A stretch of 64,000 nt of DNA from 66-474 sp963771735 (GTDB lineage: Bacteria; Pseudomonadota; Gammaproteobacteria; Xanthomonadales; Rhodanobacteraceae). How positions within the stretch are numbered: the first letter of the stretch is position 1; the number at the start of each line of letters is the position of its first letter. Below, one piece after another: positions 50,365 through 58,946 of this stretch. The stretch spans positions 1,426,001 to 1,490,000 of the forward strand of contig CAVYUN010000002.1 of NCBI GenBank assembly GCA_963771735.1, read 5' to 3'. The notes under the pieces were generated by a model. It did not search any database. It worked only from the letters and a program-made list of their open reading frames with translations, and had not been told where the DNA came from. The position numbers and the translations under genes were made by a program.

Positions 50365-51018
50365 TCAGGTCATGCCGACGCGCTCGTCTTCCAGCTCCTC
50401 GAGGTGCCGCCAGCGATTCACGATTTCGCAGAATAGCGCAGCCGTGCGTTCGGCATCGTAGACGGCCGAGTGCGCTTCATTGGCGTTCCATTCGAAGCCG
50501 GCTGCCTGCACCGCGCGTGACAATACGGTCTGGCCGTAGGCAAGTCCGCCCAGCGTCGCGGTGTCGAAACACGAGAAGGGATGGAACGGATTGCGCTTGT
50601 GCCCGGTGCGTTGCACCGCGGCATTGAGGAACCCCAGGTCGAATGCGGCGTTGTGGCCGACCAGGATCGCACGCTGGCATCCGCTGGCCCTGATTGCCGC
50701 CCGCACCGGTTTGAAGATCAGATCGAGCGCCGCGCGCTCAGGCAGCGCGCCGCGCAGGGGCTGGTCGGGATCGATGCCGTTGACCTCGAGCGCCTTGGGG
50801 TCGATGTGCGAGCCCGCGAATGCCTCGACATGGGTGGAGACGACCGGTTCCGGCGCGAGCCGGCCATCGCCATCCATGCGCACGATCACCGCGGCGATTT
50901 CCAGCAATGCGTCGCGTTGTGCATCGAAACCACCGGTTTCCACGTCCACCACGACCGGCAGGAAACCGCGAAAGCGCGTGGACATGCGCTCCGCGTAGGC
51001 ATCGATCTGTCTGTGCAT
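50365..51018 (-). CDS. rnt: Ribonuclease T
   Basis: DEDDh-family 3'-5' exoribonuclease acting in tRNA end turnover and 3' maturation of stable RNAs. 217 residues. The exonuclease motifs are VVVDVETGGFD (ExoI), LVGHNAAFDLGFLNAAV (ExoII) and the HSAVYDAERTAALF histidine/Asp motif (ExoIII). FKPVRAAIRASGCQRAI and FHPFSCFDTATL fit RNase T. The N-terminal start could also be Met12 (50985). It is convergent with the glycosyltransferase gene. Confidence 0.94.
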   Translation of the reverse strand: MHRQIDAYAERMSTRFRGFLPVVVDVETGGFDAQRDALLEIAAVIVRMDGDGRLAPEPVVSTHVEAFAGSHIDPKALEVNGIDPDQPLRGALPERAALDLIFKPVRAAIRASGCQRAILVGHNAAFDLGFLNAAVQRTGHKRNPFHPFSCFDTATLGGLAYGQTVLSRAVQAAGFEWNANEAHSAVYDAERTAALFCEIVNRWRHLEELEDERVGMT

Positions 51019-51065
51019 CGGGCGAGCTTAACAGCCGCAGGCGAATTGCCGGTGAACGAAACCGG

Positions 51066-51698
51066 TCACGGCGTCTTGTGTTTGTAAGCGCACAGGTCGC
51101 GGATCGGGCAGGTCGGGCATTTCGGCTTGCGCGCGATGCATACGTAGCGTCCGTGCAGGATCAGCCAGTGGTGCGCGCCGAGCTTGAATTCCTCCGGTAC
51201 CACTTTCTGCAATTTGTCCTCGACGATGCGCACGGTCTTGCCCGGTGCGAGACCGGTGCGGTTGCAAACCCGGAAAATGTGGGTGTCCACCGCGATGGTC
51301 GGCTCGCCGAACACGGTGTTGAGGATCACGTTCGCGGTCTTGCGGCCCACGCCCGGAAGTTTTTCCAGTTCCTCGCGGTTGCGCGGAACCCGGCCGCCAT
51401 GCCGTTCCAGCAATAGCGTGCAGGTGGCAATGATGTTCCTGGCCTTGGCGTTGTACAGGCCGATGGTCGAGATGTAGCGTTTCAGGCCATCCTCGCCCAG
51501 CGCAAGAATTTCCGCGGGCGTGTGGGCGACCGGGAACAGGCGCTTCGTGGCCTTGTTGACGCCGACGTCGGTGGCCTGCGCCGACAGGATCACCGCGACC
51601 AGCAACTCGAACGGCGTGCGGTACTCAAGCTCGGTGGTCGGTTCGGGGTCCAGCTCGCGCAAGCGGCGGAACAGCTCGGCGACGTCAGCACGTTTCAC
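51066..51698 (-). CDS. nth: Endonuclease III (DNA glycosylase/AP lyase)
   Basis: Base-excision-repair glycosylase removing oxidised pyrimidines. 210 residues. The helix-hairpin-helix LPGVGRKTANVI contains the catalytic Lys, and VDTHIFRVCNR holds the catalytic Asp. The [4Fe-4S] ligands C-x6-C-x2-C-x5-C are in VCIARKPKCPTCPIRDLC. ATG 51698. The Rnf-type electron-transfer genes lie just upstream on the same strand, a common neighbourhood in gammaproteobacteria. Confidence 0.97.
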   Translation of the reverse strand: MKRADVAELFRRLRELDPEPTTELEYRTPFELLVAVILSAQATDVGVNKATKRLFPVAHTPAEILALGEDGLKRYISTIGLYNAKARNIIATCTLLLERHGGRVPRNREELEKLPGVGRKTANVILNTVFGEPTIAVDTHIFRVCNRTGLAPGKTVRIVEDKLQKVVPEEFKLGAHHWLILHGRYVCIARKPKCPTCPIRDLCAYKHKTP

Positions 51699-51785
51699 GC
51701 GCGTGCATCCCGTGAAAGTTGCTGTGGAAAGTCAGGCCACTGAACTTCCGGCCATGGATGGCGGCGGTCGAGTCCGTTCCTGCGT

Positions 51786-52244
51786 TCATGGCTTGGAAGT
51801 GGGTTTGTCCGGAGGGCTGGCGACCGGGGACGAGCGCATGCGTTTCGATCGTCCGCGCGCGATGGCCGCCAATACGTCATTGCGGTTGATGGTTTGTGCG
51901 GGAAGCACGGCAGATTGCGTGGAGCGCACCTCGCGCCTTGCCGCGGCACGCTCGGCGCGTTCGCGCGCGAGGCGCGTATTGCGCGCGACAAAGCGCGCCC
52001 TTGCCGCGTCGGCCCGCGTGCGGGCAGGCAGTTCGGACATGCCCCAGCGAAGCCAGTCGAGCAGGGGGATGTGCGAAGGGCAGACTTCGACGCAGCGATT
52101 GCATTCCGTGCAGGCCGGGAGGCGTTCGGCGCGCGCCCTCGCCCAATCCTCTTCCACCATTGCGAAGAACAGGGCCTTCGGATTCAGCGCCTCCGGACAC
52201 GCGCGTGCGCACTCGCCGCAGTGGCTGCAAGGTTGCTGGATCAT
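51786..52244 (-). CDS. Dicluster 4Fe-4S ferredoxin-like protein resembling the RnfC C-terminus
   Basis: 152 residues from ATG 52244. Two [4Fe-4S] motifs, CSHCGECARACPEALNPK and CTECNRCVEVCPSHIPL, are spaced as in the ferredoxin segment of RnfC. A charged, Ala/Arg-rich tail (ARARFVARNTRLARERAERAAAR) also resembles the RnfC end. The FMN- and NADH-binding SLBB and Rossmann domains of RnfC are absent. It lies between the metallophosphoesterase and nth. Together with rnfB this suggests a stripped-down Rnf-derived electron relay. rnfA, D, G and E are not in the window. Confidence 0.8.
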   Translation of the reverse strand: MIQQPCSHCGECARACPEALNPKALFFAMVEEDWARARAERLPACTECNRCVEVCPSHIPLLDWLRWGMSELPARTRADAARARFVARNTRLARERAERAAARREVRSTQSAVLPAQTINRNDVLAAIARGRSKRMRSSPVASPPDKPTSKP

Positions 52245-52254
52245 GTTCGACGAT

Positions 52255-53325
52255 TCAGTGTGCATTGCGACGCAATTCCAGCACGTCGATCGTGGGGGGG
52301 CAATCAAAACGCAAGGGCATGCCGGTGATGCCGATGCCGGGCGTGACAAACAGCTTGCCGGTGGACGTCACGTAGTAACCGTTCACGTAGCGCTCGTCGC
52401 GCGTCAGCAGAAATACCTCGTCGGTCAACCACGGGATATTCACCTGGCCGCCGTGGGTATGGCCCGCCATCGCCAGTGCAAAATCCACGCCGCGCAGGGC
52501 ACGCATGCTGTGCGGCTGGTGCATCAGGACCAACAGTGGCTTGTCGTGCGGCAAGGCTTGCAGGAATCGGGTATTCGTACGTCCGCTCCACCAGTCGTGG
52601 AGACCCGCAAGGCGGAAACCGCGGAAGTCGATCACCTTGTGTTCGATGAAATGCACCGGCGAGCCGGCGAGCGCGGTCTTGATTTTATGCGCCAGAGGCG
52701 GCCCCGGCAGTTCGACGTCGTGGTTGCCGAGCACCGCATACATGGGTTTGTCCAGCCGCCGCAGCGGCGCCAGTGCGGCGGCGAGGTTTTTCGGTGGATC
52801 GTAGGTGAAGTCGCCTGCGAACAGCACCAGATCGACGTGCAGAGCGTTCAACTTGCGCACCATTTGCGCCAGCTTGTCCGGCCGCGTGTAAATGCCGACG
52901 TGGACGTCGGCCACCAGGGCAATGTTCAAATCAAGCGGAGCCGGAATCACGGTGCGGCGCACGACCAGTTCGTTCGGTTCCACGAAGCGCGCGTAACAGA
53001 GCAAGGCGCACACGATCGACAATGCGGCCGCGCCGGAGGCGCGCCAAAGGCAGTGTTCGCGGAATCTGCGGAAACCCCTGATGCCCGATTGCACGAGCAA
53101 TGGCCACAACAGCCACGATCCGTGCAGCAGGACCAGTTGCAGGAAAGCTTTCGCGCGTTCCTGCGGTTCGATGTCGAACGTCGGGTATTCGATCAGCGGC
53201 CAGGCTATGCAGAACACCGCGATGCCGAGTGACCACGCGCCGCACGCCATCCATGCGAGCGTCCTTGATCGCGGCGAAGCGGGACTTCGAGTTGTTTGAA
53301 CGAAGTTACTCACCCATGGCACCAA
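52255..53325 (-). CDS. Membrane-bound metallophosphoesterase (YkuE/calcineurin-like)
   Basis: 356-residue protein with several N-terminal membrane helices (WMACGAWSLGIAVFCIAW; FLQLVLLHGSWLLWPLLV; LSIVCALLCYARFV). A calcineurin-like phosphoesterase domain follows: ALVADVHVG (DxH), VLFAGDF (GD), AVLGNHD (GNHD), LMHQPHS and AGHTHGGQVNIP. Relatives include YkuE and UDP-2,3-diacylglucosamine hydrolase-like LpxH homologues; the substrate here is unknown. It sits between rnfB and the RnfC-like gene. The start is uncertain: TTG 53325, GTG 53322 or GTG 53313 all lack a strong ribosome site. Confidence 0.85.
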   Translation of the reverse strand: MVPWVSNFVQTTRSPASPRSRTLAWMACGAWSLGIAVFCIAWPLIEYPTFDIEPQERAKAFLQLVLLHGSWLLWPLLVQSGIRGFRRFREHCLWRASGAAALSIVCALLCYARFVEPNELVVRRTVIPAPLDLNIALVADVHVGIYTRPDKLAQMVRKLNALHVDLVLFAGDFTYDPPKNLAAALAPLRRLDKPMYAVLGNHDVELPGPPLAHKIKTALAGSPVHFIEHKVIDFRGFRLAGLHDWWSGRTNTRFLQALPHDKPLLVLMHQPHSMRALRGVDFALAMAGHTHGGQVNIPWLTDEVFLLTRDERYVNGYYVTSTGKLFVTPGIGITGMPLRFDCPPTIDVLELRRNAH

Positions 53326-53395
53326 GGCGGTCTTTGCAGCCGCCGTCCGCGGCCAAAAGCTCCGTGGACTGATCTTGCGCGAAACCCTCGGATGC

Positions 53396-53869
53396 TCAGG
53401 GCGGACACGGCAATCTCGGACGCCGCAGGGGTATGGGCATGTCCACGGCCGGGACCATCGCGATGCAGTCGACCGGGCAGGGCGCTATGCACAATTCGCA
53501 GCCTGTGCACAAGCCGGCAATGACGGTGTGCATCAATTTGTTGGCGCCCAGGATCGCATCCACCGGACAGGCCTGGATGCACTTGGTGCAGCCGATGCAG
53601 GCGTCTTCATCGATCAGCGCGACTCGCGGCGGGGTTTCGGCGCCGCATTCGGGGTCGAGCGGCAGCACGGGCCGGCCGGTGATCCGCGCCAGCATCCGCA
53701 CACCCTCCATGCCGCCGGGCGGGCAACGATTGATCGCGGCCTCGCCGCGCGCTACCGCCTGCGCATACGGACGGCACGCGGGATATCCGCAGCGTCGACA
53801 CTGCGTTTGCGGCAGGGCGGCATCGATGCGGTCGGTCAGATCGCCGGAGCCGGCGGATTCCACGATCAT
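53396..53869 (-). CDS. rnfB: RnfB-like ferredoxin (electron transport complex subunit B)
   Basis: 157 residues from ATG 53869. The N-terminal Fe-S domain TQCRRCGYPACRPYAQAV with a following NRCPPGG is the RnfB signature. Two [4Fe-4S] ferredoxin motifs follow: CIGCTKCIQACPVDAILGA and CTGCELCIAPCPVDCIAMV. The membrane-anchoring helix of classical RnfB is absent, so it is probably soluble, as in Xanthomonadales relatives. A longer frame starting at 53971 would overlap the divergent MFS start and looks non-coding. Likely acts with the RnfC-like ferredoxin in reductive supply to Fe-S enzymes such as Nth; this is inference. Confidence 0.87.
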   Translation of the reverse strand: MIVESAGSGDLTDRIDAALPQTQCRRCGYPACRPYAQAVARGEAAINRCPPGGMEGVRMLARITGRPVLPLDPECGAETPPRVALIDEDACIGCTKCIQACPVDAILGANKLMHTVIAGLCTGCELCIAPCPVDCIAMVPAVDMPIPLRRPRLPCPP

Positions 53870-53955
53870 CACGGCATTGTAGTGGTCCGATCCGGCGATG
53901 ACGATTGCGCCGGGCGCGATTCGCTGCTTGCATAGGCCGATCCAAGCGGAGCGAG

Positions 53956-55227
53956 ATGTCCATGACTGCATTCGCCGCCTTGCGCGTCCTCGATCGAACC
54001 CAGCGCCACACCGTGCTGGCGTGTTTCCTGGGCTGGACGCTGGATGCGTTCGATTATTTCCTGCTGGTTTTCCTGATGCCTTACATCGCGCAGGATTTCC
54101 ATGTCGGCATCACCGAGATTTCTTTCGCGATCCTGTTGACCCTGGCATTCCGTCCGCTGGGTGCGCTGATTTTCGGCCGGCTGGCCGATCGCTACGGGCG
54201 CCGGCGCATCCTGATGATCGATATCGTGCTGTATTCGGCGCTCGGCCTCGCGTGTGCATTCGCCCCCTCGCTGATCGTGCTGCTGGCGCTGCGGGCCTTG
54301 TTCGGCGTGGCCATGGGCGGCGAGTGGGGCATCGGCGCGTCGCTGGCAATGGAATCGATTCCGTCGAAATCGCGCGGCTTCGTGTCGGGCCTGCTGCAGA
54401 GCGGTTATCCCTGCGGCTACCTGCTTGCGGCGCTGCTGTGCGGTCTGCTGCTCGACCACATCGGCTGGCGCGGCATGTTCGTGCTGGGTGTGCTGCCGGC
54501 GCTGCTGGTGGTCTAGGTTCGCCGCAGCGTGCCGGAATCGCCGGTGTTCGAACGACGCCGGCAGACCGGCGCATTGCGCGGCTTGCGCGTGGCCATGCAT
54601 GGCCACTGGGGCAGGTTCGCGTACCTGATCATGCTGATGGCGGCGTTCAACGCATTCAGTCACGGCTCGCAGGACATATATCCGACCTTCCTGAAACTTC
54701 AGCGGCACTTCGACACCCACATGACCAGCCTGCTGACTGTGGTGCTGAATATCGGCGCGCTGGTCGGCGGCCTGGTGTTCGGTGCGATGTCGGAGCACAT
54801 CGGGCGTCGTCGCGCGATCATGGTCGCCGCGTTGCTGGCACTGCCGGTGATTCCCTTGTGGGCCTACGGCGGCTCGGTGTTGCTGCTGGGCCTGGGTGCG
54901 TTCCTGATCCAGGTTGCGGTGCAGGGTGCCTGGGGCGTGGTGCCGAGCTACCTCAACGAGCTTTCGCCCGACGACGTGCGCGGCACGCTGCCAGGCTTTG
55001 CCTACCAGATCGGCAACCTGATCATGGCCGCCACCGCGACGATCCTGGCATGGGCGGCGCACACGCATGGCGGCGATTACGCGTTCGCGCAGAGTGCGTG
55101 GATCGCGGTGGTCGCGGTGCTGCTCGCGGTATTGACCTGGTTCGGTCCGGAGGCGCGGGGCGTGCGGTTCGGTGTGACGGACACTCCGGATGCCGCTAAC
55201 ATGCGCGATTCCATCGCCCAGCCGTGA
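53956..55227 (+). pseudogene. MFS transporter (sialate/organic acid-type) with in-frame stop
   Basis: Twelve-helix major facilitator permease. The N-terminal half shows LGWTLDAFDYFLLVFLMPYIA, the loop RLADRYGRRRILM and MGGEWGIGASLAMES. The frame meets TAG at 54514-54516, after LLVV. It then continues in the same frame VRRSVPESPVFERR to a full C-terminal half with the second loop MSEHIGRRRAIMV. The family has Tyr or a similar residue at the stop position, so a single TAC-to-TAG change explains it. Start ATG 53956 has GGAG. Without readthrough only helices 1-6 would be made. The gene overlaps slyD as GTGA at 55224-55227. Confidence 0.83.
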
Positions 55228-55730
55228 GTGTCATGCGTGCCGAAAAAGATTCCGTGGTGAGTTTCCACTACAGCGTGCGCGACGCGGCCGATGCCGCGGC
55301 CGAGCCCTACGATGATTCGCGCAAGCGCGGCGAGCCGATGCTGGCGCTGCTGGGTCACGGGCAGCTGGTTCCGGGTGTCGAGAAGGCGTTGAGCGGACGC
55401 GAAGCGGGCGAGAAGTTCGAGGTCGACATTGCACCGGATGAAGCCTACGGCGAATACCAGAACGGCCTGCTGCAGCGGGTGTCGAAGAAGTATTTCCAGG
55501 AGCCGCAGAAGCTCAAGCCCGGCATGACCACCGTGCTGCAGACCCGCGATGGCGGCCAGCGCATGGTGACCGTGCACAAGGTCGGGATGAGCTCGATCGA
55601 TGTCGACCACAATCATCCGCTGGCCGGCAAGACCCTGCACTTCGACATCGAGATCACAGACGTGCGTGCCGCGGCACCCGAAGAGCTCGCGCACGGTCAT
55701 GCGCATCCCGGCGATGGTCATTCACACTGA
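55224..55730 (+). CDS. slyD: FKBP-type peptidyl-prolyl isomerase SlyD
   Basis: 168-residue chaperone and prolyl isomerase. FKBP core: VVSFHYSVRDA, ALLGHGQLVPGVEKALSGREAGE and KFEVDIAPDEAYGEY. The insert-in-flap domain spans GLLQRVSKKYFQEPQKLKPGMTTVLQT. NHPLAGKTLHFDIEITDV and a His-rich metal-binding tail (HGHAHPGDGHSH) complete it. SlyD also delivers nickel to hydrogenase maturation in other bacteria; no hydrogenase genes are here. GTG 55224 overlaps the MFS stop; ATG 55233 is an alternative start. Confidence 0.95.
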   Translation: MSVMRAEKDSVVSFHYSVRDAADAAAEPYDDSRKRGEPMLALLGHGQLVPGVEKALSGREAGEKFEVDIAPDEAYGEYQNGLLQRVSKKYFQEPQKLKPGMTTVLQTRDGGQRMVTVHKVGMSSIDVDHNHPLAGKTLHFDIEITDVRAAAPEELAHGHAHPGDGHSH

Positions 55731-55765
55731 GGGCAGCGGGCGAGGCCGACGGGTGCGAGGGCCCT

Positions 55766-56170
55766 TCAGGTGAAGATCTTCTGCCGCTGCTTGCGGTGAC
55801 GTCGCCACGCATCCAGCGACAGGCCGCCCGGACCGTGCACGGCCAGGATCAGGAATCCGCCCGCGATGGCGAGATTCTTCATGAAGTTGATCCACTGTTC
55901 GTGGTCGGCCAGCTGGTTGTGGAAAATCAGCGCCGTCAGCATGCTGTAAATGAACAGCCCCGCCGCCGCCCAGCGCGTCAACAGCCCGCACAGGATGGCT
56001 AGGCCGCCGCCGAGTTCGGCGAAGATCACCAGCGGCAGCAGCCCGGGTGGCAGGCCATGCGCCACCAGCAACTTGGTGGTCGCCTGGTAGGCGGCGATTT
56101 TGCCGATACCCGAGAGGATGAAGATCAACGATAGCCCGAGTCGGCCAACCAGCAAGGTCAAATTCTGCAT
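55766..56170 (-). CDS. DoxX-family membrane protein
   Basis: 134-residue four-helix membrane protein: LSLIFILSGIGKIAAY (the DoxX signature G-IGKI), LLPLVIFAELGGGLAILCGLLTRWAA, LFIYSMLTALIFHNQLA and LAIAGGFLILAVHGPGG. The basic C-terminus follows. DoxX-like proteins associate with redox or detoxification complexes at the membrane; no specific role is established. ATG 56170 has GGAA upstream. Convergent with slyD. Confidence 0.87.
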   Translation of the reverse strand: MQNLTLLVGRLGLSLIFILSGIGKIAAYQATTKLLVAHGLPPGLLPLVIFAELGGGLAILCGLLTRWAAAGLFIYSMLTALIFHNQLADHEQWINFMKNLAIAGGFLILAVHGPGGLSLDAWRRHRKQRQKIFT

Positions 56171-56243
56171 CGAAGGTTCCGTGGAATGCGGGCCGTCAGC
56201 GCCGAAAGCAGGCCGCGGACGGCGTGGGCGCATCCGGTGCGAA

Positions 56244-56780
56244 TCAGTTGGCCGCCAAGGCCGCGCGCACGCGCGGCGTGAGCACGCGCTTGGCGAACAG
56301 GAAGTGGTCGCGCCAATAGTAACCGTCCAGGCGATCCAGGCGCACGGTGCCGCCGGTATCCGGCGCGTTGACGAAACGGCCGTTGCCGACGTAGATGGCG
56401 ACATGATTGATGCGGTGATGGTGGCCGAAGAACAACAGGTCGCCCGCCTCGAGATGGCCACGCCGGATCCTTGGCGCGTTCAGCGCTGCCATTTCGCTCG
56501 ATGTCCGTGGCAGCGCCATGCCGGCCTGGGTGCGGAACACGTAATCAACCAGGCCGCTGCAGTCGAAACCCGATGTCGGCGTGTTGCCGCCCCAGTGGTA
56601 GGGCGTTCCGACCAGGCCGATCGCACGGATCAGCACGTCGTTGGCGACGACCGTGGGTGGGGCGGGGATGTTGGAAGAGCGCACGGGCGCCACGCTCGAG
56701 CAGGCCGCGAGCAGCAACAGCGAGGCTGCGGCGAGCAGGCGAACGACGACCCGGCCCGTGTTCAATGCGGGGAAATCCAT
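56244..56780 (-). CDS. NlpC/P60-family cell-wall endopeptidase lipoprotein
   Basis: 178-residue lipoprotein. The signal ends in the lipobox LLLLAAC, and a short linker is followed by an NlpC/P60 domain: IGLVGTPYHWGGNTPTSGFDCSGLV (catalytic Cys), LEAGDLLFFGHHHRINHVAIYVGNGRFV (catalytic His) and AYYW-like core residues. Such enzymes cleave gamma-D-Glu-diamino acid links in peptidoglycan. ATG 56780 is chosen because it gives a proper signal; the longer frame to 56867 adds a non-signal extension. Confidence 0.88.
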   Translation of the reverse strand: MDFPALNTGRVVVRLLAAASLLLLAACSSVAPVRSSNIPAPPTVVANDVLIRAIGLVGTPYHWGGNTPTSGFDCSGLVDYVFRTQAGMALPRTSSEMAALNAPRIRRGHLEAGDLLFFGHHHRINHVAIYVGNGRFVNAPDTGGTVRLDRLDGYYWRDHFLFAKRVLTPRVRAALAAN

Positions 56781-56906
56781 TGCGTGGACGTACGCAGCGC
56801 GACGTCCGGGAAGGGATTCTGGCGGCTCGATATCATCGTCTCGGCGGCTCGACCCAAGGCCGAGCACGACGTTAACCGATGGCGCAGGCCGCGTCCAGCG
56901 AACGGC

Positions 56907-57197
56907 TCAGCAGGCGAGCCGCTGGTCCGTGTGCCGCGATTCGGCCTCGATGGTCGCTGCCAGCGACTGTTCGAACTGGATGGTGCGCTGGCGGGCAGCT
57001 TCGGCGATCGCGGCCGGCACCGCCTGCTCGCTGAGACAGCGGGCCAGGATCGCGCGGTGGTAGGCGTTGAAATCGGGATCGCGGTCGGCTTCGTCCAGTG
57101 CCGCAAGCAGCGTCGCGAGCCAGCCCGCGCCGGGGGCGCGCAGCATCAGCAATATTTCGGGCACACTGCAGAAATCGGTGTCGGTATTGGCGTTCAT
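56907..57197 (-). CDS. Small hypothetical protein
   Basis: 96 residues from ATG 57197, preceded by GAGGGAA. Predicted helical: SVPEILLMLRAPGAGWLATLLAALDEADRDPDFNAYHRAILARCLSE, then IAEAARQRTIQFEQSLAATIEAE, ending ACLA-free ...QRLAC. No family recognised. A much longer frame on this strand through 58559 is the shadow of the oxidase gene; the last 96 codons are chosen on the start, ribosome site and length. It lies between the NlpC/P60 and the DadA-like genes. Confidence 0.55.
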   Translation of the reverse strand: MNANTDTDFCSVPEILLMLRAPGAGWLATLLAALDEADRDPDFNAYHRAILARCLSEQAVPAAIAEAARQRTIQFEQSLAATIEAESRHTDQRLAC

Positions 57198-57400
57198 GTG
57201 GATTCCCTCTGTCGCAGACCGTATCAAGCATGAATGATGCCAACCGTTGTGGAGGCTCTGGGGCCGCCGCCCCGGTGGCCTCAGGGCCGGGATGGGGCAC
57301 GCTGACTGCCAGGCAGCGCACAGGCCGCGCCGCCTGCTGCGGCCGAATGTGACGTTTGCGGACACCGGGGCATGATCGGCCGCCTGCGGAAAAAGTCGCG

Positions 57401-57419
57401 CCGGCCTTAAAATGGCCGG
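57401..57419. repeat. Inverted repeat abutting the DadA-like start codon
   Basis: CCGGCC (57401-57406) and GGCCGG (57414-57419) form a perfect 6-base inverted repeat around TTAAAAT (57407-57413). The next base begins the ATG at 57420. No ribosome site precedes this start. The A/T loop could serve as a -10 of a leaderless promoter, or the hairpin could control initiation. Confidence 0.4.
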
Positions 57420-58676
57420 ATGGATGCAGCGCGTAGTGATGTCCTGATACTCGGTGGCGGTGTGATCGGCCTGTCCTGCGCGCTGGCGTTGTTGCATCGC
57501 GGCGCTACGGTGCGGGTGCTCGATCGAGGCGAACCCGGCTCCGGTGCCTCGCATGGCAATTGCGGCACGCTCACACCCAGTCACGCCATTCCTTTGACGG
57601 TCCCGGGCATGCCGTGGCGCGCGTTGCGTTGGATATTGCGCCGGGACGCACCCTTGTACGTCAATCCCCGTCCCGACTGGGATCGCTGGCGCTGGTTGCT
57701 GGGTTTCGCCCGACGCTGCAATCCCGCGACTGCCGGGCAGGCCGCGATCGCGCGCGGCGCGATCCTGCAACGTTCGTGCACCCTGCTGCCGCGCATGCTG
57801 GTCGACGAAGGCATCGAATGCGAATATGCGACAGTCGGCAATCTGTACGTATATCGTGACGCTGCAGTCCTGAAGCAGGATCATGCCGACATCGAATGGC
57901 TGCGCAGGCTGGGCGTCGCCGTGTCGGCGCTGTCCGGCGACGCGGTCGAAGCGATGGAGCCGGCGCTGTTGCCGGGCGTGGCCGGGGGCATCCTGCATCC
58001 CGATGATGCGCAATTGCGACCGGACCGGCTGGTCGAGGGACTTGCGCGCCGGGTGCGCGAATGCGGTGGCGTGATCGAGCCCGCTGCCGCGGTCGAGGAT
58101 TTCCATTGCACGAATGGCCGGGTGGACGCGGTGCGAACCGCGCATGGCGACTTCTCTGGCGAGCATGTCGTGATGGCGCTGGGTGCGTGGACGCCGCAGC
58201 TCGCCTCCCGACTCGATCTGCGCGTGCCGATCCAGCCCGGCAAGGGTTATTCGATCACGATGTCGCGGCCCGATCCGTGTCCGCGGCGTGCGCTGGTGCT
58301 GCGCGAACCCAGCGTGTGCGTGACCGCCTGGGGTTCGGGTTACAGGCTCGGCAGCACCATGGAGTTCTCGGGTTACGAAGAGGGCCTCAATCGCACCCGG
58401 CTCGACGCCTTGCGGCGCGGTGCGGCGGCTTACCTGCGCATGCCGCTGGGCAGCGAGTTGCGCGAAGAATGGTGGGGCTGGCGACCGATGTGCGTGGACG
58501 AGGTTCCGCTGATCGGGCGGGTCAAGCGCTGGAACAACCTGCTGCTGGCGACCGGGCACGGCATGCTGGGCGTGAGCATGAGCGCGGCCACCGCCGAACT
58601 GGTCGCGTCACTGGTCGTGAACGAAACGCCGTTGCTGGACCCGGACCCCTACGCTCCGGCGCGTTTTCATTTGTAG
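57420..58676 (+). CDS. FAD-dependent D-amino-acid dehydrogenase-like oxidoreductase
   Basis: 418-residue DAO/DadA-family flavoprotein. The N-terminal FAD motif is VLILGGGVIGLSCALALLHRG, followed by GEPGSGASHGNCGTLTPSHA. The central region has PALLPGVAGGILHPDDAQLRPDRLVEGLARRV, and the flavin-contact region HVVMALGAWTPQLASRL. The C-terminal GWRPMCVDEVPLIG and LLATGHGMLGVSMS are standard. Such enzymes oxidise D-amino acids, often D-alanine, to keto acids. The alanine racemase gene lies 1.7 kb downstream beyond dnaB, a possible functional link only. An inverted repeat touches the start codon. Confidence 0.87.
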   Translation: MDAARSDVLILGGGVIGLSCALALLHRGATVRVLDRGEPGSGASHGNCGTLTPSHAIPLTVPGMPWRALRWILRRDAPLYVNPRPDWDRWRWLLGFARRCNPATAGQAAIARGAILQRSCTLLPRMLVDEGIECEYATVGNLYVYRDAAVLKQDHADIEWLRRLGVAVSALSGDAVEAMEPALLPGVAGGILHPDDAQLRPDRLVEGLARRVRECGGVIEPAAAVEDFHCTNGRVDAVRTAHGDFSGEHVVMALGAWTPQLASRLDLRVPIQPGKGYSITMSRPDPCPRRALVLREPSVCVTAWGSGYRLGSTMEFSGYEEGLNRTRLDALRRGAAAYLRMPLGSELREEWWGWRPMCVDEVPLIGRVKRWNNLLLATGHGMLGVSMSAATAELVASLVVNETPLLDPDPYAPARFHL

Positions 58677-58946
58677 TGCGATCATCCCTGATCACGGCTT
58701 CCTTCGTCTTCGAGGGATTCGACGACGACGGTTGTTTGTCGACTCCGGAACGGCCATTGAAGTGGCCATCCATGGCAAAGAGCTCCGCGGCCTGACTTTC
58801 ACGACAGCCGCTTCGATTGGACCGGCTCGAAAAGCCGAGTCACCCACGCATCGTGCACAAGATTTCCACAGGGTTGTCGTATCGCGCTGTGAGACGGGCC
58901 CTCGTATGATCTTTCGCATGTCCAAGACCTTGTCTTTTGCGCGCCC

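Noticed and set aside
56907..58559. A 550-codon minus-strand frame covering the DadA-like gene.
   Set aside because: Only its last 96 codons have a proper start and ribosome site; the rest mirrors the plus-strand oxidase.
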